Below, in pieces: positions 33,455-40,252 of a stretch of 40,252 bases of DNA. The notes under the pieces were generated by a model. It worked only from the letters and a program-made list of their open reading frames with translations. It ran no database searches and had not been told where the DNA came from. This DNA is from CAYWYR01 sp964462685 (GTDB lineage Bacteria > Bacteroidota > Ignavibacteria > Kapaibacteriales > UBA2268): the NCBI GenBank assembly GCA_964462685.1, contig CAYWYR010000024.1:1-40252 (forward strand), read 5' to 3'. The position numbers and the translations under genes are program-made. The first letter of the stretch is position 1, and the number at the start of each line of letters is the position of its first letter.

Positions 33455-33523
33455 GAATACTTGCCTTTCGATTCGATTGCTCGCTAAGGTTTTAGCAGAG
33501 CGGTACAATCTTAAATACGCTTT

Positions 33524-33718
33524 TTATCTACGGTCGCGAGATGACTTGGACTGGCGGCGTGCCGCTTTGATCCTAGCCATACGCTTTTCGATAGAAGGCT
33601 TAGTGTACTGAGTTCTTTTTTTGAACTCACGAAGCACTCCGCTTCTCTCATATTTTTTCTTGAATCTTCTTAATGCCCTATCGATATTCTCGTTGGACTG
33701 TACTTGTACTCCGATCAC
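33524..33718 (-). CDS. rpsU: Small-subunit ribosomal protein bS21
   Basis: 64 residues. The sequence follows bS21 throughout: MIGVQVQSNENIDRALRRFK, then the basic run ending KAARRQSKSSRDRR. bS21 sits near the anti-Shine-Dalgarno end of 16S rRNA and helps initiation. The start codon is GTG, fixed by the conserved MIGVQV beginning. In Bacteroidota, bS21 helps hide the anti-SD sequence, which fits the scarcity of Shine-Dalgarno motifs in this window. It is 14 bases after the Tudor-like gene and ends at a terminator. Confidence 0.97.
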   Translation of the reverse strand: MIGVQVQSNENIDRALRRFKKKYERSGVLREFKKRTQYTKPSIEKRMARIKAARRQSKSSRDRR

Positions 33719-33732
33719 GGCAAGTTCCTGTA

Positions 33733-34146
33733 TTAGTTATAATTTTCTATTAATCTTTTTTCAGCGTTCTTTTCGAACTGTACTATTATTGAATGACCAC
33801 CGTTAGAAGTAATATCCTTAGCCCTAACGATACCAACATCATCCCATACTTCATGGAAGATAACATCACCGATACTGTACTCTTTTTTCGGTGAGTATTT
33901 TATGGCATCCTCTTTAGATACGTGCACTACCGCTTTTGATTTGTCCTGTTCCGCCTCAATGGCATCTAGGTTGATCAATTGCGAGTGCCTGGATCTAGTA
34001 CATCTGGCCCACTGATGTCTACCGCCCTCAGATTCGATAGGTTCCCCGACTAACTCGTGCTTTGTTTCCTTCATTAGGAAAGGGGAGTATAGAGTAATAT
34101 ACTTAGCACGCCTCGAGCGTTTTTTTGGGGTTGTGGTAGCTGACAT
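33733..34146 (-). CDS. Basic N-terminus plus Tudor-like C-terminal domain, upstream of rpsU
   Basis: 137 residues from the ATG at 34146, which has GGAGGT just upstream; a GTG at 34185 would add 13 residues but begins close to the predicted transcription start. The N-terminus is basic (PKKRSRRAKY), followed by a segment with His/Cys/Arg (GGRHQWARCTRSRHSQL). The C-terminal 50 residues, YSIGDVIFHEVWDDVGIVRA to VQFEKNAEKRLIENYN, follow the Tudor-like fold at the end of PcrA/UvrD helicases (GDxVxHxxWGxGxV, VxFxxxxxKxL). That fold contacts RNA polymerase in PcrA. Co-transcription with bS21 and a strong promoter suggest a role in transcription or translation. I do not recognise the whole family. Confidence 0.72.
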   Translation of the reverse strand: MSATTTPKKRSRRAKYITLYSPFLMKETKHELVGEPIESEGGRHQWARCTRSRHSQLINLDAIEAEQDKSKAVVHVSKEDAIKYSPKKEYSIGDVIFHEVWDDVGIVRAKDITSNGGHSIIVQFEKNAEKRLIENYN

Positions 34147-34454
34147 CAGACCTCCGTTTTTGAAAAAAACTTGTGCAATGAACACTTTAATGAGGGTGCA
34201 AAACTAAGGAGAACTTACTTAAATAACAAATCTTATGTTCAAATTGCAGTAAGAGATACTCTGCTTAAATTATTCTCTTTATACCAAATTATAGCAATAG
34301 AACATGTATAAAAGTATCAACTTATTTCTTTTCCTATGGAGTAAGATTAGCTTACATTATTTATATTGTGATACAATATGAAACTTATACGGTTTCAAAA
34401 CATAACTGAAAAAGTATAGTAAGTTTTAGGTGGCAGACACAAAAAAAGTATAAT
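34147..34454. other. 308-base divergent intergenic region with dyads
   Basis: No gene. It carries the minus-strand promoter at 34199-34230. On the side of the plus-strand lipoprotein gene are two dyads: GTAAG/CTTAC (34341-34355) and ATATTGT/ACAATAT with a three-base spacer (34363-34379). The second looks like a small operator. AT-rich throughout. Confidence 0.55.
34199..34230 (-). promoter_or_regulatory. Bacteroidota-type promoter of the Tudor-like gene and rpsU
   Basis: On the minus strand TTTG (34230-34227), 20 bases, TAGTTTTG (34206-34199). The -7 element and spacing match the consensus. The leader is about 45 nt. Confidence 0.7.
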
Positions 34455-34982
34455 ATGTTTACCAAAAAAATTATAACTCTTATACTGATATCTTTCCTAT
34501 TGTTAGGTATGGTATCATGTGTGGACGAATCCGATATGGTCGCCCCAGTTCCTTGGGAACAATCTATAGAGTGGAACGCGGTATATGCAAAGCGGGAAAT
34601 CTTCGAGCAGATGATAACCCAGCGTGAACCGCAGCAGCTGGAAAAGCCTGGAAAAGTTGTATCCTATAACGACTATATCATAATAGTTGATAACGGCAAT
34701 GGTTTCCAGATATACGATAACAGAGGGGCGGAACCTGTAGCTGAAAGATATATTTATGTGCCGGCATGTGTGGATGTCGCAGTTAAGGACGGGATTATTT
34801 TCGCTGATAGCCAACCCGATCTGGTAGCACTTGATATTTCAGGCGATCAACCAATCGTAATAAGCAGGATCAGAGATATCTATCATGATTTATTCCCACC
34901 CGGCTATATCTCCTTACCATCTAAGTTTTCTAAAGAGAACAGACCCGAAAACACTATCATCATTGATTGGGAGAGAAAGTAA
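34455..34982 (+). CDS. Lipoprotein with LVIVD-like strands
   Basis: 175 residues. The lipoprotein signal ends in Cys22 (GMVSC). The segment GKVVSYNDYIIIVDNGNGFQIYDN and the following VAVKDGIIFADSQPDLVALDIS have the spacing of LVIVD repeats, the short propeller blades found in surface proteins. At 175 residues it has too few blades for a full propeller, so it may pair with the next protein or wrap around another partner. It precedes a second LVIVD lipoprotein by 46 bases and a barrel gene after that; the three are likely one transcript. Function unknown. Confidence 0.78.
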   Translation: MFTKKIITLILISFLLLGMVSCVDESDMVAPVPWEQSIEWNAVYAKREIFEQMITQREPQQLEKPGKVVSYNDYIIIVDNGNGFQIYDNRGAEPVAERYIYVPACVDVAVKDGIIFADSQPDLVALDISGDQPIVISRIRDIYHDLFPPGYISLPSKFSKENRPENTIIIDWERK

Positions 34983-35028
34983 ATAATACTTTTGCTCGTA
35001 AAAAAAAATATAAAAATCGAAGGAACAA

Positions 35029-35826
35029 ATGAAAACCACAGCTTTCACTTCTACCAGACTGTTATTTGTATCACTGCTTTCGGTATTGCTGATATATGGA
35101 TTTGCCTGCGGGGACTCTGACTCCAGCTCGCCAATCGCTTCCTCGGATTCAGGCGGTGGCGGCGGGGATGGCGGCTCATCGGTAGGTGGTTCGCTCGCAA
35201 GGTTTACGATTTACGGTGACTATCTTTACTCCGTCGATTTTCAGTCTATCAATGTATTCGATATTTCTGATCCCAAAAACCCACAGCTGGTAACTAAAAG
35301 GCAATTAGGCGATGATATCGAAACTATATTCGCTTTTGATAATACGCTTTACATCGGTACTATGTCCGGGATGTTCATAGTGGATATCACCGACCCTAAG
35401 GAGCCTTCAACACTAAGCAGATACGAGCATATAATCGCCTGCGATCCCGTGGTGACAGACGGCAGTTATTCCTATGTTACCTTAAGGTCTGCGGCTAACT
35501 GCGGTTTCAATATTGTGAATGAACTGCAGGTGATAGATACCAAAGACAAAACATCCCCTGTTAGAATAAATACTATTCAGATGAGAAACCCTCAGGGATT
35601 AGGTATCAAAGGAGATATATTGTATGTCTGTGATGACGGCGATATTGTGATATTCGATATATCAGATAGAGAAAACCCTACCCAGATAGATATGCTCGAA
35701 ACCGATGCATTTGATGTAATACCCCTGCCAGATAGATTAATCGCTATAGGGAACAATACGCTGGCGCAGTACACTTATGTATCAGACGGGGAAAGCCTTG
35801 AATTGCTAAGCAGCATATCTTTATAA
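35029..35826 (+). CDS. LVIVD-repeat beta-propeller lipoprotein
   Basis: 265 residues. The lipoprotein signal ends in Cys27 (YGFAC), followed by a Ser/Gly-rich linker (30-58). After that come about five LVIVD-type repeats: SINVFDISDPKNPQLV, GMFIVDITDPKEPSTL, ELQVIDTKDKTSPVRI and DIVIFDISDRENPTQI. These fold as propeller blades, usually exposed on the outer membrane, and are thought to bind other proteins or glycans. The ATG has GAAGGA upstream. Neighbours: an LVIVD-like lipoprotein before it and a barrel protein after it, 35 bases away. Confidence 0.88.
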   Translation: MKTTAFTSTRLLFVSLLSVLLIYGFACGDSDSSSPIASSDSGGGGGDGGSSVGGSLARFTIYGDYLYSVDFQSINVFDISDPKNPQLVTKRQLGDDIETIFAFDNTLYIGTMSGMFIVDITDPKEPSTLSRYEHIIACDPVVTDGSYSYVTLRSAANCGFNIVNELQVIDTKDKTSPVRINTIQMRNPQGLGIKGDILYVCDDGDIVIFDISDRENPTQIDMLETDAFDVIPLPDRLIAIGNNTLAQYTYVSDGESLELLSSISL

Positions 35827-35861
35827 AGTAATATCTCATTTACCTACAAATAGTTTTATCC

Positions 35862-36575
35862 ATGCGAAACCTTATAAGTCTTTCAATAGCTTTTTTATGT
35901 TTTGGTATGTTGGACTCAATCTACCTATTTTCACAGAATCAAAAAAGCACATTTAGCGAAAACTCTTATTCCCATCTACAGAACAATGAGGCTGCTTTTG
36001 GTATATCACTGGCACCTGCGCCGTTAATATATCAGACCATGCGAGTAGATTTCGATTACTTCCTAAAGGATAGCCCTATAGGTATATATATAGCCCCAAC
36101 CCTTACACTTGATGAAGGCGAGGATGGGTATGCATTCACAAACTTCGAAAACTATAGAATTTTCGGTTACGGTGCTGAGGTCGGAGTGAAGTATTATGCT
36201 GAAAGTAAAGGTAACGCTAACTTCTTCCTCGGCTTAAACGGTTCTTTTCTAGCAGCCGAAATCACACATTCGCAATCGGTAATTGTGCCAGGCAACAATA
36301 TAGATGGTTTTCCAGTTCTGAGGGAAGATAATATAAACGATCAGGAAAGTAACATCTTAAGATTAACCGGTGAAGTAATAACAGGAATACATGTCGTTAC
36401 TAAAGGTAGAGCGTTTGCCGAGCTTTGGACTGGAATAGGCCTAATGAATTCCAATGTTACAAGCCAAAGATATGAAGGTGTAGGTACAGATGACCTCTTT
36501 GGCGAAAGTATATACTTTGGGTACGGGGTTTATTTTTCAGCAGGTGTCAAGATAGGCTTGTTGTTTGTGGATTGA
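35862..36575 (+). CDS. Outer-membrane barrel protein of unknown function
   Basis: 237 residues. The signal peptide is 1-25. The mature part alternates as in small outer-membrane barrels: AAFGISLAPAPLIYQTMRVDFDYFL, YGAEVGVKYYAES, NFFLGLNGSFLAAEI, FAELWTGIGLMNSN and the final YFGYGVYFSAGVKIGLLFVD. It resembles DUF3575-like barrels in pattern but I cannot assign the family. It ends the lipoprotein cluster and may form their outer-membrane anchor. A repeat island begins about 50 bases downstream. Confidence 0.75.
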   Translation: MRNLISLSIAFLCFGMLDSIYLFSQNQKSTFSENSYSHLQNNEAAFGISLAPAPLIYQTMRVDFDYFLKDSPIGIYIAPTLTLDEGEDGYAFTNFENYRIFGYGAEVGVKYYAESKGNANFFLGLNGSFLAAEITHSQSVIVPGNNIDGFPVLREDNINDQESNILRLTGEVITGIHVVTKGRAFAELWTGIGLMNSNVTSQRYEGVGTDDLFGESIYFGYGVYFSAGVKIGLLFVD

Positions 36576-37368
36576 CGGATGTAATGTTTTTATTGGTATT
36601 TATATTCTTTTACCATAGATATAATTACCCCAAAGGGACAATTGAAGTATTGGCCGGACCTCCCCTCGTCATCCCGAGCGCCGCAGCCCGAGGAATCCAG
36701 TGCTTGAGCCAAAGCCCTGTCATTCTGAGCGAAGCGAAGAATCTCAAATGCCAAAGACTAGGGCATACCATTGAACCTCCCTCGCTTTACAATGGTCGTG
36801 ATAAGAATCACTCCCGTAAAGCGGTCCCTCCTAAGTGACAATTGAAGTGTTGGCCCGATCTCCACCTTTCATTAAGAAGTCTTGTCATCTCGAGCCTGTC
36901 GAGAGATTCCCCGGCATTGAGAAGCCGTCAAAGAGAATGTAAATGTGCTCCCTTGAGGGAGCTGTCACGAAGTGACTGAGGGTGACAAGTCTGTCAGACG
37001 GAGAAATTGAGCATGCTTTGACTTCGACAAGCTCAGCCACCGAGAGATTCTCCGTCATTGAGAAGTCTTGTCATTACCCGTCATTCCGAGTGGCGAAGCC
37101 CGAGGAATCCAGTTTGGCTTTTTTCATTCAGAGGTCATGTCATACTGAGCCTGCCAAAGTATAAAACATGACCGAACGCAACTGTAAGAACTTGAATTAA
37201 ATTATATGTAACAAGGGTTGCAACCCCTTGTTAGGTGCTGATTTGCTATACTAATGACTTCCTCCTAACACTCATTGTATTTGACTGCCAATAAGCTATA
37301 AAAAATGCTACCTTGGCACATACTTTGTTAGTGGTAGGGGAGATAAACCCTATTACTTAATAGTTTAA
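36576..37368. repeat. Repeat island 5
   Basis: From left to right: module A with GGACAATTGAAGTATTGGCC at both ends (about 36632-36860), a GAGCCTGTCGAGAGATTC fragment, a diverged module B (about 36910-37055), a CGTCATTCCGAGTGGCGAAG fragment (about 37081-37100), and module C in reverse, with its palindrome at 37210-37232. From 36920 onward the sequence is repeated exactly in the second copy. 37250-37368 is the fliP leader. Frames such as 36982-37164 are repeat translations. Confidence 0.85.
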
Positions 37369-38154
37369 ATGCCAATACTCGTATATAGATTTATAGTACT
37401 GTGCCTAACCTTAGTCCTTTCTGGGGCTGCATTTGAGATGTTTGCCCAAACCTCAGGCACAGGCACTCAGCTTACCATACCATCGGTATCGATTGATGCC
37501 GTACCTGTGGAAAGCGGTGAGGATTTTGTTCTGACTTTGCAGTTACTTGGCGTAATCACAGTACTGGCCTTAGCGCCATCGATACTTGTGATGATGACCT
37601 GCTTTACAAGAATTATCGTTGTTTTCAGTTTCCTGAAACAAGCATTAGGTACTAATACCCAGCCCCCGAATCAGCTACTTACAGGCCTTGCACTTTTCCT
37701 GACATTTTTTGTAATGCAGCCGACTCTTGACAGAGCCAACAACGAAGGTCTCCAGCCTTACCTTCAGGAGAAAATTACTCAAGATGAAGCTATCACTAAC
37801 ATAGTACAGCCCTTTCGCGATTTTATGATAAAGCATACCCGCGAAGAAGACCTCGGGCTGTTTATCAAACTATCGGGCGGCGAGGCTCCAGATAGTATCG
37901 ATGATGTAAGTACTTGGGCAATAATCCCTGCATATTCTATATCCGAACTCAAAACAGCTTTCCAGATCGGCTTTCTGATCTTTATCCCGTTTCTGGTGCT
38001 TGATATGGTTATAGCATCCACGCTTATGTCGCTTGGTATGTTCCTGTTGCCGCCGCAGCTTATTTCACTCCCGCTGAAAGTATTGCTTTTTGTTCTGGTG
38101 GATGGGTGGTATCTTATAGTCGATTCACTCATGAAATCCATAATGAGGACTTAG
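37369..38154 (+). CDS. fliP: Flagellar export-gate protein FliP, copy 1
   Basis: 261 residues, normal. A cleavable signal peptide (1-26) precedes four membrane segments. Family blocks are present: ILVMMTCFTRIIVVFSFLKQALGTNTQPPNQ (about 79-109) and the C-terminal IGFLIFIPFLVLDMVIASTLMSLGM. FliP forms, with FliQ and FliR, the export gate of the flagellar type III system. fliQ starts four bases after the stop. A fragment of repeat DNA, not fliO, lies upstream. The gene is present a second time 1,685 bases downstream with no difference I can see. Confidence 0.97.
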   Translation: MPILVYRFIVLCLTLVLSGAAFEMFAQTSGTGTQLTIPSVSIDAVPVESGEDFVLTLQLLGVITVLALAPSILVMMTCFTRIIVVFSFLKQALGTNTQPPNQLLTGLALFLTFFVMQPTLDRANNEGLQPYLQEKITQDEAITNIVQPFRDFMIKHTREEDLGLFIKLSGGEAPDSIDDVSTWAIIPAYSISELKTAFQIGFLIFIPFLVLDMVIASTLMSLGMFLLPPQLISLPLKVLLFVLVDGWYLIVDSLMKSIMRT

Positions 38155-38158
38155 CTAT

Positions 38159-38428
38159 ATGTCAGAAGCAATGGTAATCGATATAATAAGGGAAGCGTTT
38201 TGGAACGTACTTCTCGTTGTGGGCCCAATTCTACTGGTCTCCCTCACCATAGGTTTGCTGATATCAGTATTCCAGGCCGCAACCTCCATATCCGAACAAA
38301 CCCTTACATTCGTACCCAAACTGGTTGCCGTGCTGGTACTAACAGTTATTATACTACCCTTTATCATCGGTACGCTCCAGGAATTCACTATCAATCTCTT
38401 CCAGCTCATCCCACAGATGGGCGTATAA
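38159..38428 (+). CDS. fliQ: Flagellar export-gate protein FliQ, copy 1
   Basis: 89 residues, two membrane segments. The start MSEAMVIDIIREAFWNVLLV and the conserved VSLTIGLLISVFQAATSISEQTLTFVPKL block are standard FliQ. It packs around FliP5FliR1 in the export gate. Next in most operons are fliR and flhB; here repeat DNA and a second fliP follow instead. Confidence 0.96.
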   Translation: MSEAMVIDIIREAFWNVLLVVGPILLVSLTIGLLISVFQAATSISEQTLTFVPKLVAVLVLTVIILPFIIGTLQEFTINLFQLIPQMGV

Positions 38429-38540
38429 ACTCCCAAACCCAACATTAAGAGTTCATGTCACAATGAGTGTCATCCTGGGCTTTTCGAAGGCACAGCCCTA
38501 CGATCCTACGTTATTCCCAGCGCCGCAGCCCGAGGAATCC

Positions 38541-38604
38541 CGTTAGCCTCGTTTCATCCCGAATTCATGTCACACTGAGCCTGTCGAGAGATTCCCCGTC
38601 ATTA
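38541..38604. repeat. Junction between the two fliPQ copies
   Basis: The 64 bases between the perfect copies start with CGTTAGCCTCG and contain GAGCCTGTCGAGAGATTCCCC, so the right half is a repeat element like the one left of copy 1. No counterpart of the first half is seen at the outer ends. Confidence 0.7.
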
Positions 38605-39053
38605 AGAAGCCGTCAAAGAGAATGTAAATGTGCTCCCTTGAGGGAGCTGTCACGAAGTGACTGAGGGTGACAAGTCTGTCAGACGGAGAAATTGAGCATG
38701 CTTTGACTTCGACAAGCTCAGCCACCGAGAGATTCTCCGTCATTGAGAAGTCTTGTCATTACCCGTCATTCCGAGTGGCGAAGCCCGAGGAATCCAGTTT
38801 GGCTTTTTTCATTCAGAGGTCATGTCATACTGAGCCTGCCAAAGTATAAAACATGACCGAACGCAACTGTAAGAACTTGAATTAAATTATATGTAACAAG
38901 GGTTGCAACCCCTTGTTAGGTGCTGATTTGCTATACTAATGACTTCCTCCTAACACTCATTGTATTTGACTGCCAATAAGCTATAAAAAATGCTACCTTG
39001 GCACATACTTTGTTAGTGGTAGGGGAGATAAACCCTATTACTTAATAGTTTAA

Positions 39054-39839
39054 ATGCCAATACTCGTATATAGATTTATAGTACTGTGCCTAACCTTAGT
39101 CCTTTCTGGGGCTGCATTTGAGATGTTTGCCCAAACCTCAGGCACAGGCACTCAGCTTACCATACCATCGGTATCGATTGATGCCGTACCTGTGGAAAGC
39201 GGTGAGGATTTTGTTCTGACTTTGCAGTTACTTGGCGTAATCACAGTACTGGCCTTAGCGCCATCGATACTTGTGATGATGACCTGCTTTACAAGAATTA
39301 TCGTTGTTTTCAGTTTCCTGAAACAAGCATTAGGTACTAATACCCAGCCCCCGAATCAGCTACTTACAGGCCTTGCACTTTTCCTGACATTTTTTGTAAT
39401 GCAGCCGACTCTTGACAGAGCCAACAACGAAGGTCTCCAGCCTTACCTTCAGGAGAAAATTACTCAAGATGAAGCTATCACTAACATAGTACAGCCCTTT
39501 CGCGATTTTATGATAAAGCATACCCGCGAAGAAGACCTCGGGCTGTTTATCAAACTATCGGGCGGCGAGGCTCCAGATAGTATCGATGATGTAAGTACTT
39601 GGGCAATAATCCCTGCATATTCTATATCCGAACTCAAAACAGCTTTCCAGATCGGCTTTCTGATCTTTATCCCGTTTCTGGTGCTTGATATGGTTATAGC
39701 ATCCACGCTTATGTCGCTTGGTATGTTCCTGTTGCCGCCGCAGCTTATTTCACTCCCGCTGAAAGTATTGCTTTTTGTTCTGGTGGATGGGTGGTATCTT
39801 ATAGTCGATTCACTCATGAAATCCATAATGAGGACTTAG
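39054..39839 (+). CDS. fliP: Flagellar export-gate protein FliP, copy 2
   Basis: Protein identical to that of 37369-38154, with the same start, upstream sequence and four-base gap to fliQ. Both copies look functional. Identity in the non-coding flanks as well as in the genes means either a very recent tandem duplication or an assembly error at the contig end. Confidence 0.95.
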   Translation: MPILVYRFIVLCLTLVLSGAAFEMFAQTSGTGTQLTIPSVSIDAVPVESGEDFVLTLQLLGVITVLALAPSILVMMTCFTRIIVVFSFLKQALGTNTQPPNQLLTGLALFLTFFVMQPTLDRANNEGLQPYLQEKITQDEAITNIVQPFRDFMIKHTREEDLGLFIKLSGGEAPDSIDDVSTWAIIPAYSISELKTAFQIGFLIFIPFLVLDMVIASTLMSLGMFLLPPQLISLPLKVLLFVLVDGWYLIVDSLMKSIMRT

Positions 39840-39843
39840 CTAT

Positions 39844-40113
39844 ATGTCAGAAGCAATGGTAATCGATATAATAAGGGAAGCGTTTTGGAACGTACTTCTC
39901 GTTGTGGGCCCAATTCTACTGGTCTCCCTCACCATAGGTTTGCTGATATCAGTATTCCAGGCCGCAACCTCCATATCCGAACAAACCCTTACATTCGTAC
40001 CCAAACTGGTTGCCGTGCTGGTACTAACAGTTATTATACTACCCTTTATCATCGGTACGCTCCAGGAATTCACTATCAATCTCTTCCAGCTCATCCCACA
40101 GATGGGCGTATAA
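39844..40113 (+). CDS. fliQ: Flagellar export-gate protein FliQ, copy 2
   Basis: Protein identical to that of 38159-38428. After it the sequence again enters repeat fragments (GTCATCCTGGGCTTTTCGAAGG), then continues into module A instead of the junction sequence. The window ends 139 bases later without fliR or flhB. Confidence 0.95.
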   Translation: MSEAMVIDIIREAFWNVLLVVGPILLVSLTIGLLISVFQAATSISEQTLTFVPKLVAVLVLTVIILPFIIGTLQEFTINLFQLIPQMGV

Positions 40114-40189
40114 ACTCCCAAACCCAACATTAAGAGTTCATGTCACAATGAGTGTCATCCTGGGCTTTTCGAAGGCACAGCCCTACGAT

Positions 40190-40252
40190 CCTACGTTATT
40201 CCCAGCGCCGCAGCCCGAGGAATCCAGTGCTTGAGCCAAGGCCCCGTCATTC
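40190..40252 (+). repeat. Module A, left part, cut by the window end
   Basis: Reads CAGCGCCGCAGCCCGAGGAA, then CCAGTGCTTGAGCC and ends CCCCGTCATTC. The next bases of a complete module would be TGAGCGAAGCG, which is how the window begins at position 2. Confidence 0.85.

Larger units (their letters stand above)
36920..38540 (+). repeat. Large direct duplication, copy 1 (1,621 bp)
   Basis: As far as I can compare by eye, this stretch is identical to 38605-40225, offset 1,685 bases. It covers diverged module B, reversed module C, fliP, fliQ and the start of the next repeat fragment. The left boundary is G to A at 36919/38604 inside GAGAGATTCCCC-type repeat. The right boundary falls just after GAGGAATCC. 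Confidence 0.95.
38605..40225 (+). repeat. Large direct duplication, copy 2 (1,621 bp)
   Basis: The second perfect copy of 36920-38540. 38605-39053 repeats the diverged module B, reversed module C (palindrome 38895-38917) and the fliP leader without change. Confidence 0.95.

Noticed and set aside
36982..37164. 60-codon frame, repeated at 38667-38849
   Set aside because: Lies wholly in module B and related repeats; identical only because the region is duplicated.
38429..38604. Transposase or integrase remnant responsible for the fliPQ duplication
   Set aside because: Only short repeat fragments are present; no coding remnant is visible at either boundary.

Overview
The window reads as a chromosomal piece of a bacterium from the Fibrobacterota-Chlorobiota-Bacteroidota side of the tree, most likely a flagellated lineage near Ignavibacteria or Kapabacteria rather than a classical Bacteroides. 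The evidence: promoters with the Bacteroidota -7 element TAnnTTTG occur in front of several operons; two secreted proteins end in tails like type IX secretion (T9SS) sorting domains; exported proteins include LVIVD-repeat and vWA-OmpA lipoproteins; and flagellar export genes (fliP, fliQ) are present. The phylum is an inference. No tRNA, rRNA, CRISPR array or transposase gene was found.

Layout. 1-554 is repeat DNA, including a 143-bp unit in tandem. 555-3241 holds an outer-membrane barrel gene, another repeat island and a vWA-OmpA lipoprotein. 3385-5515 (minus) has an iron-binding lipoprotein and a GT9 glycosyltransferase. 5630-9723 (plus) has a scramblase-like protein, formate-THF ligase, an exported superoxide dismutase, a YqaA membrane protein and an RRM RNA-binding protein. 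A probable structured small RNA follows (9825-9978). 10143-10858 (minus) is a ribosomal operon: an unrecognised 55-aa protein, bL31 and bS18. 10950-13660 (minus) has two secreted TlpA-like thioredoxins around a six-cysteine mini-protein. 13758-15281 is a disulfide-less pyridine nucleotide oxidoreductase, followed by a large repeat island. 16143-19327 has ACMSD, a membrane-anchored metallo-beta-lactamase-fold hydrolase and an sdpRI-like repressor/immunity pair.

19581-23344 is a plus-strand run: ymdB-like phosphodiesterase, asd, YgjP-like metallopeptidase, NdpA-like nucleoid protein. After a repeat island, 23714-28476 has a DMT transporter, an HpnE-like oxidoreductase, mltG and murA. 28539-33314 is accessory: a six-cysteine lipoprotein, ferritin, two paralogous secreted propeller-like proteins and a PIN toxin-antitoxin pair lying between them. 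33524-34146 (minus) is a Tudor-like protein gene plus rpsU. 34455-36575 holds three envelope proteins. 36576-40252 is repeat DNA carrying fliP-fliQ twice, inside a perfect 1,621-bp direct duplication.

Most of the gene content is housekeeping: one-carbon metabolism, lysine/threonine and peptidoglycan precursors, ribosomal proteins, iron storage and oxidative stress. Accessory novelty lies in the TlpA/Cys-rich cassette, the Cys-rich lipoprotein, the secreted propeller pair, the candidate small RNA, the 55-aa ribosomal-operon protein and the mosaic intergenic repeats. Both window ends fall inside the same repeat module, which suggests that the window is a whole contig broken at repeats.
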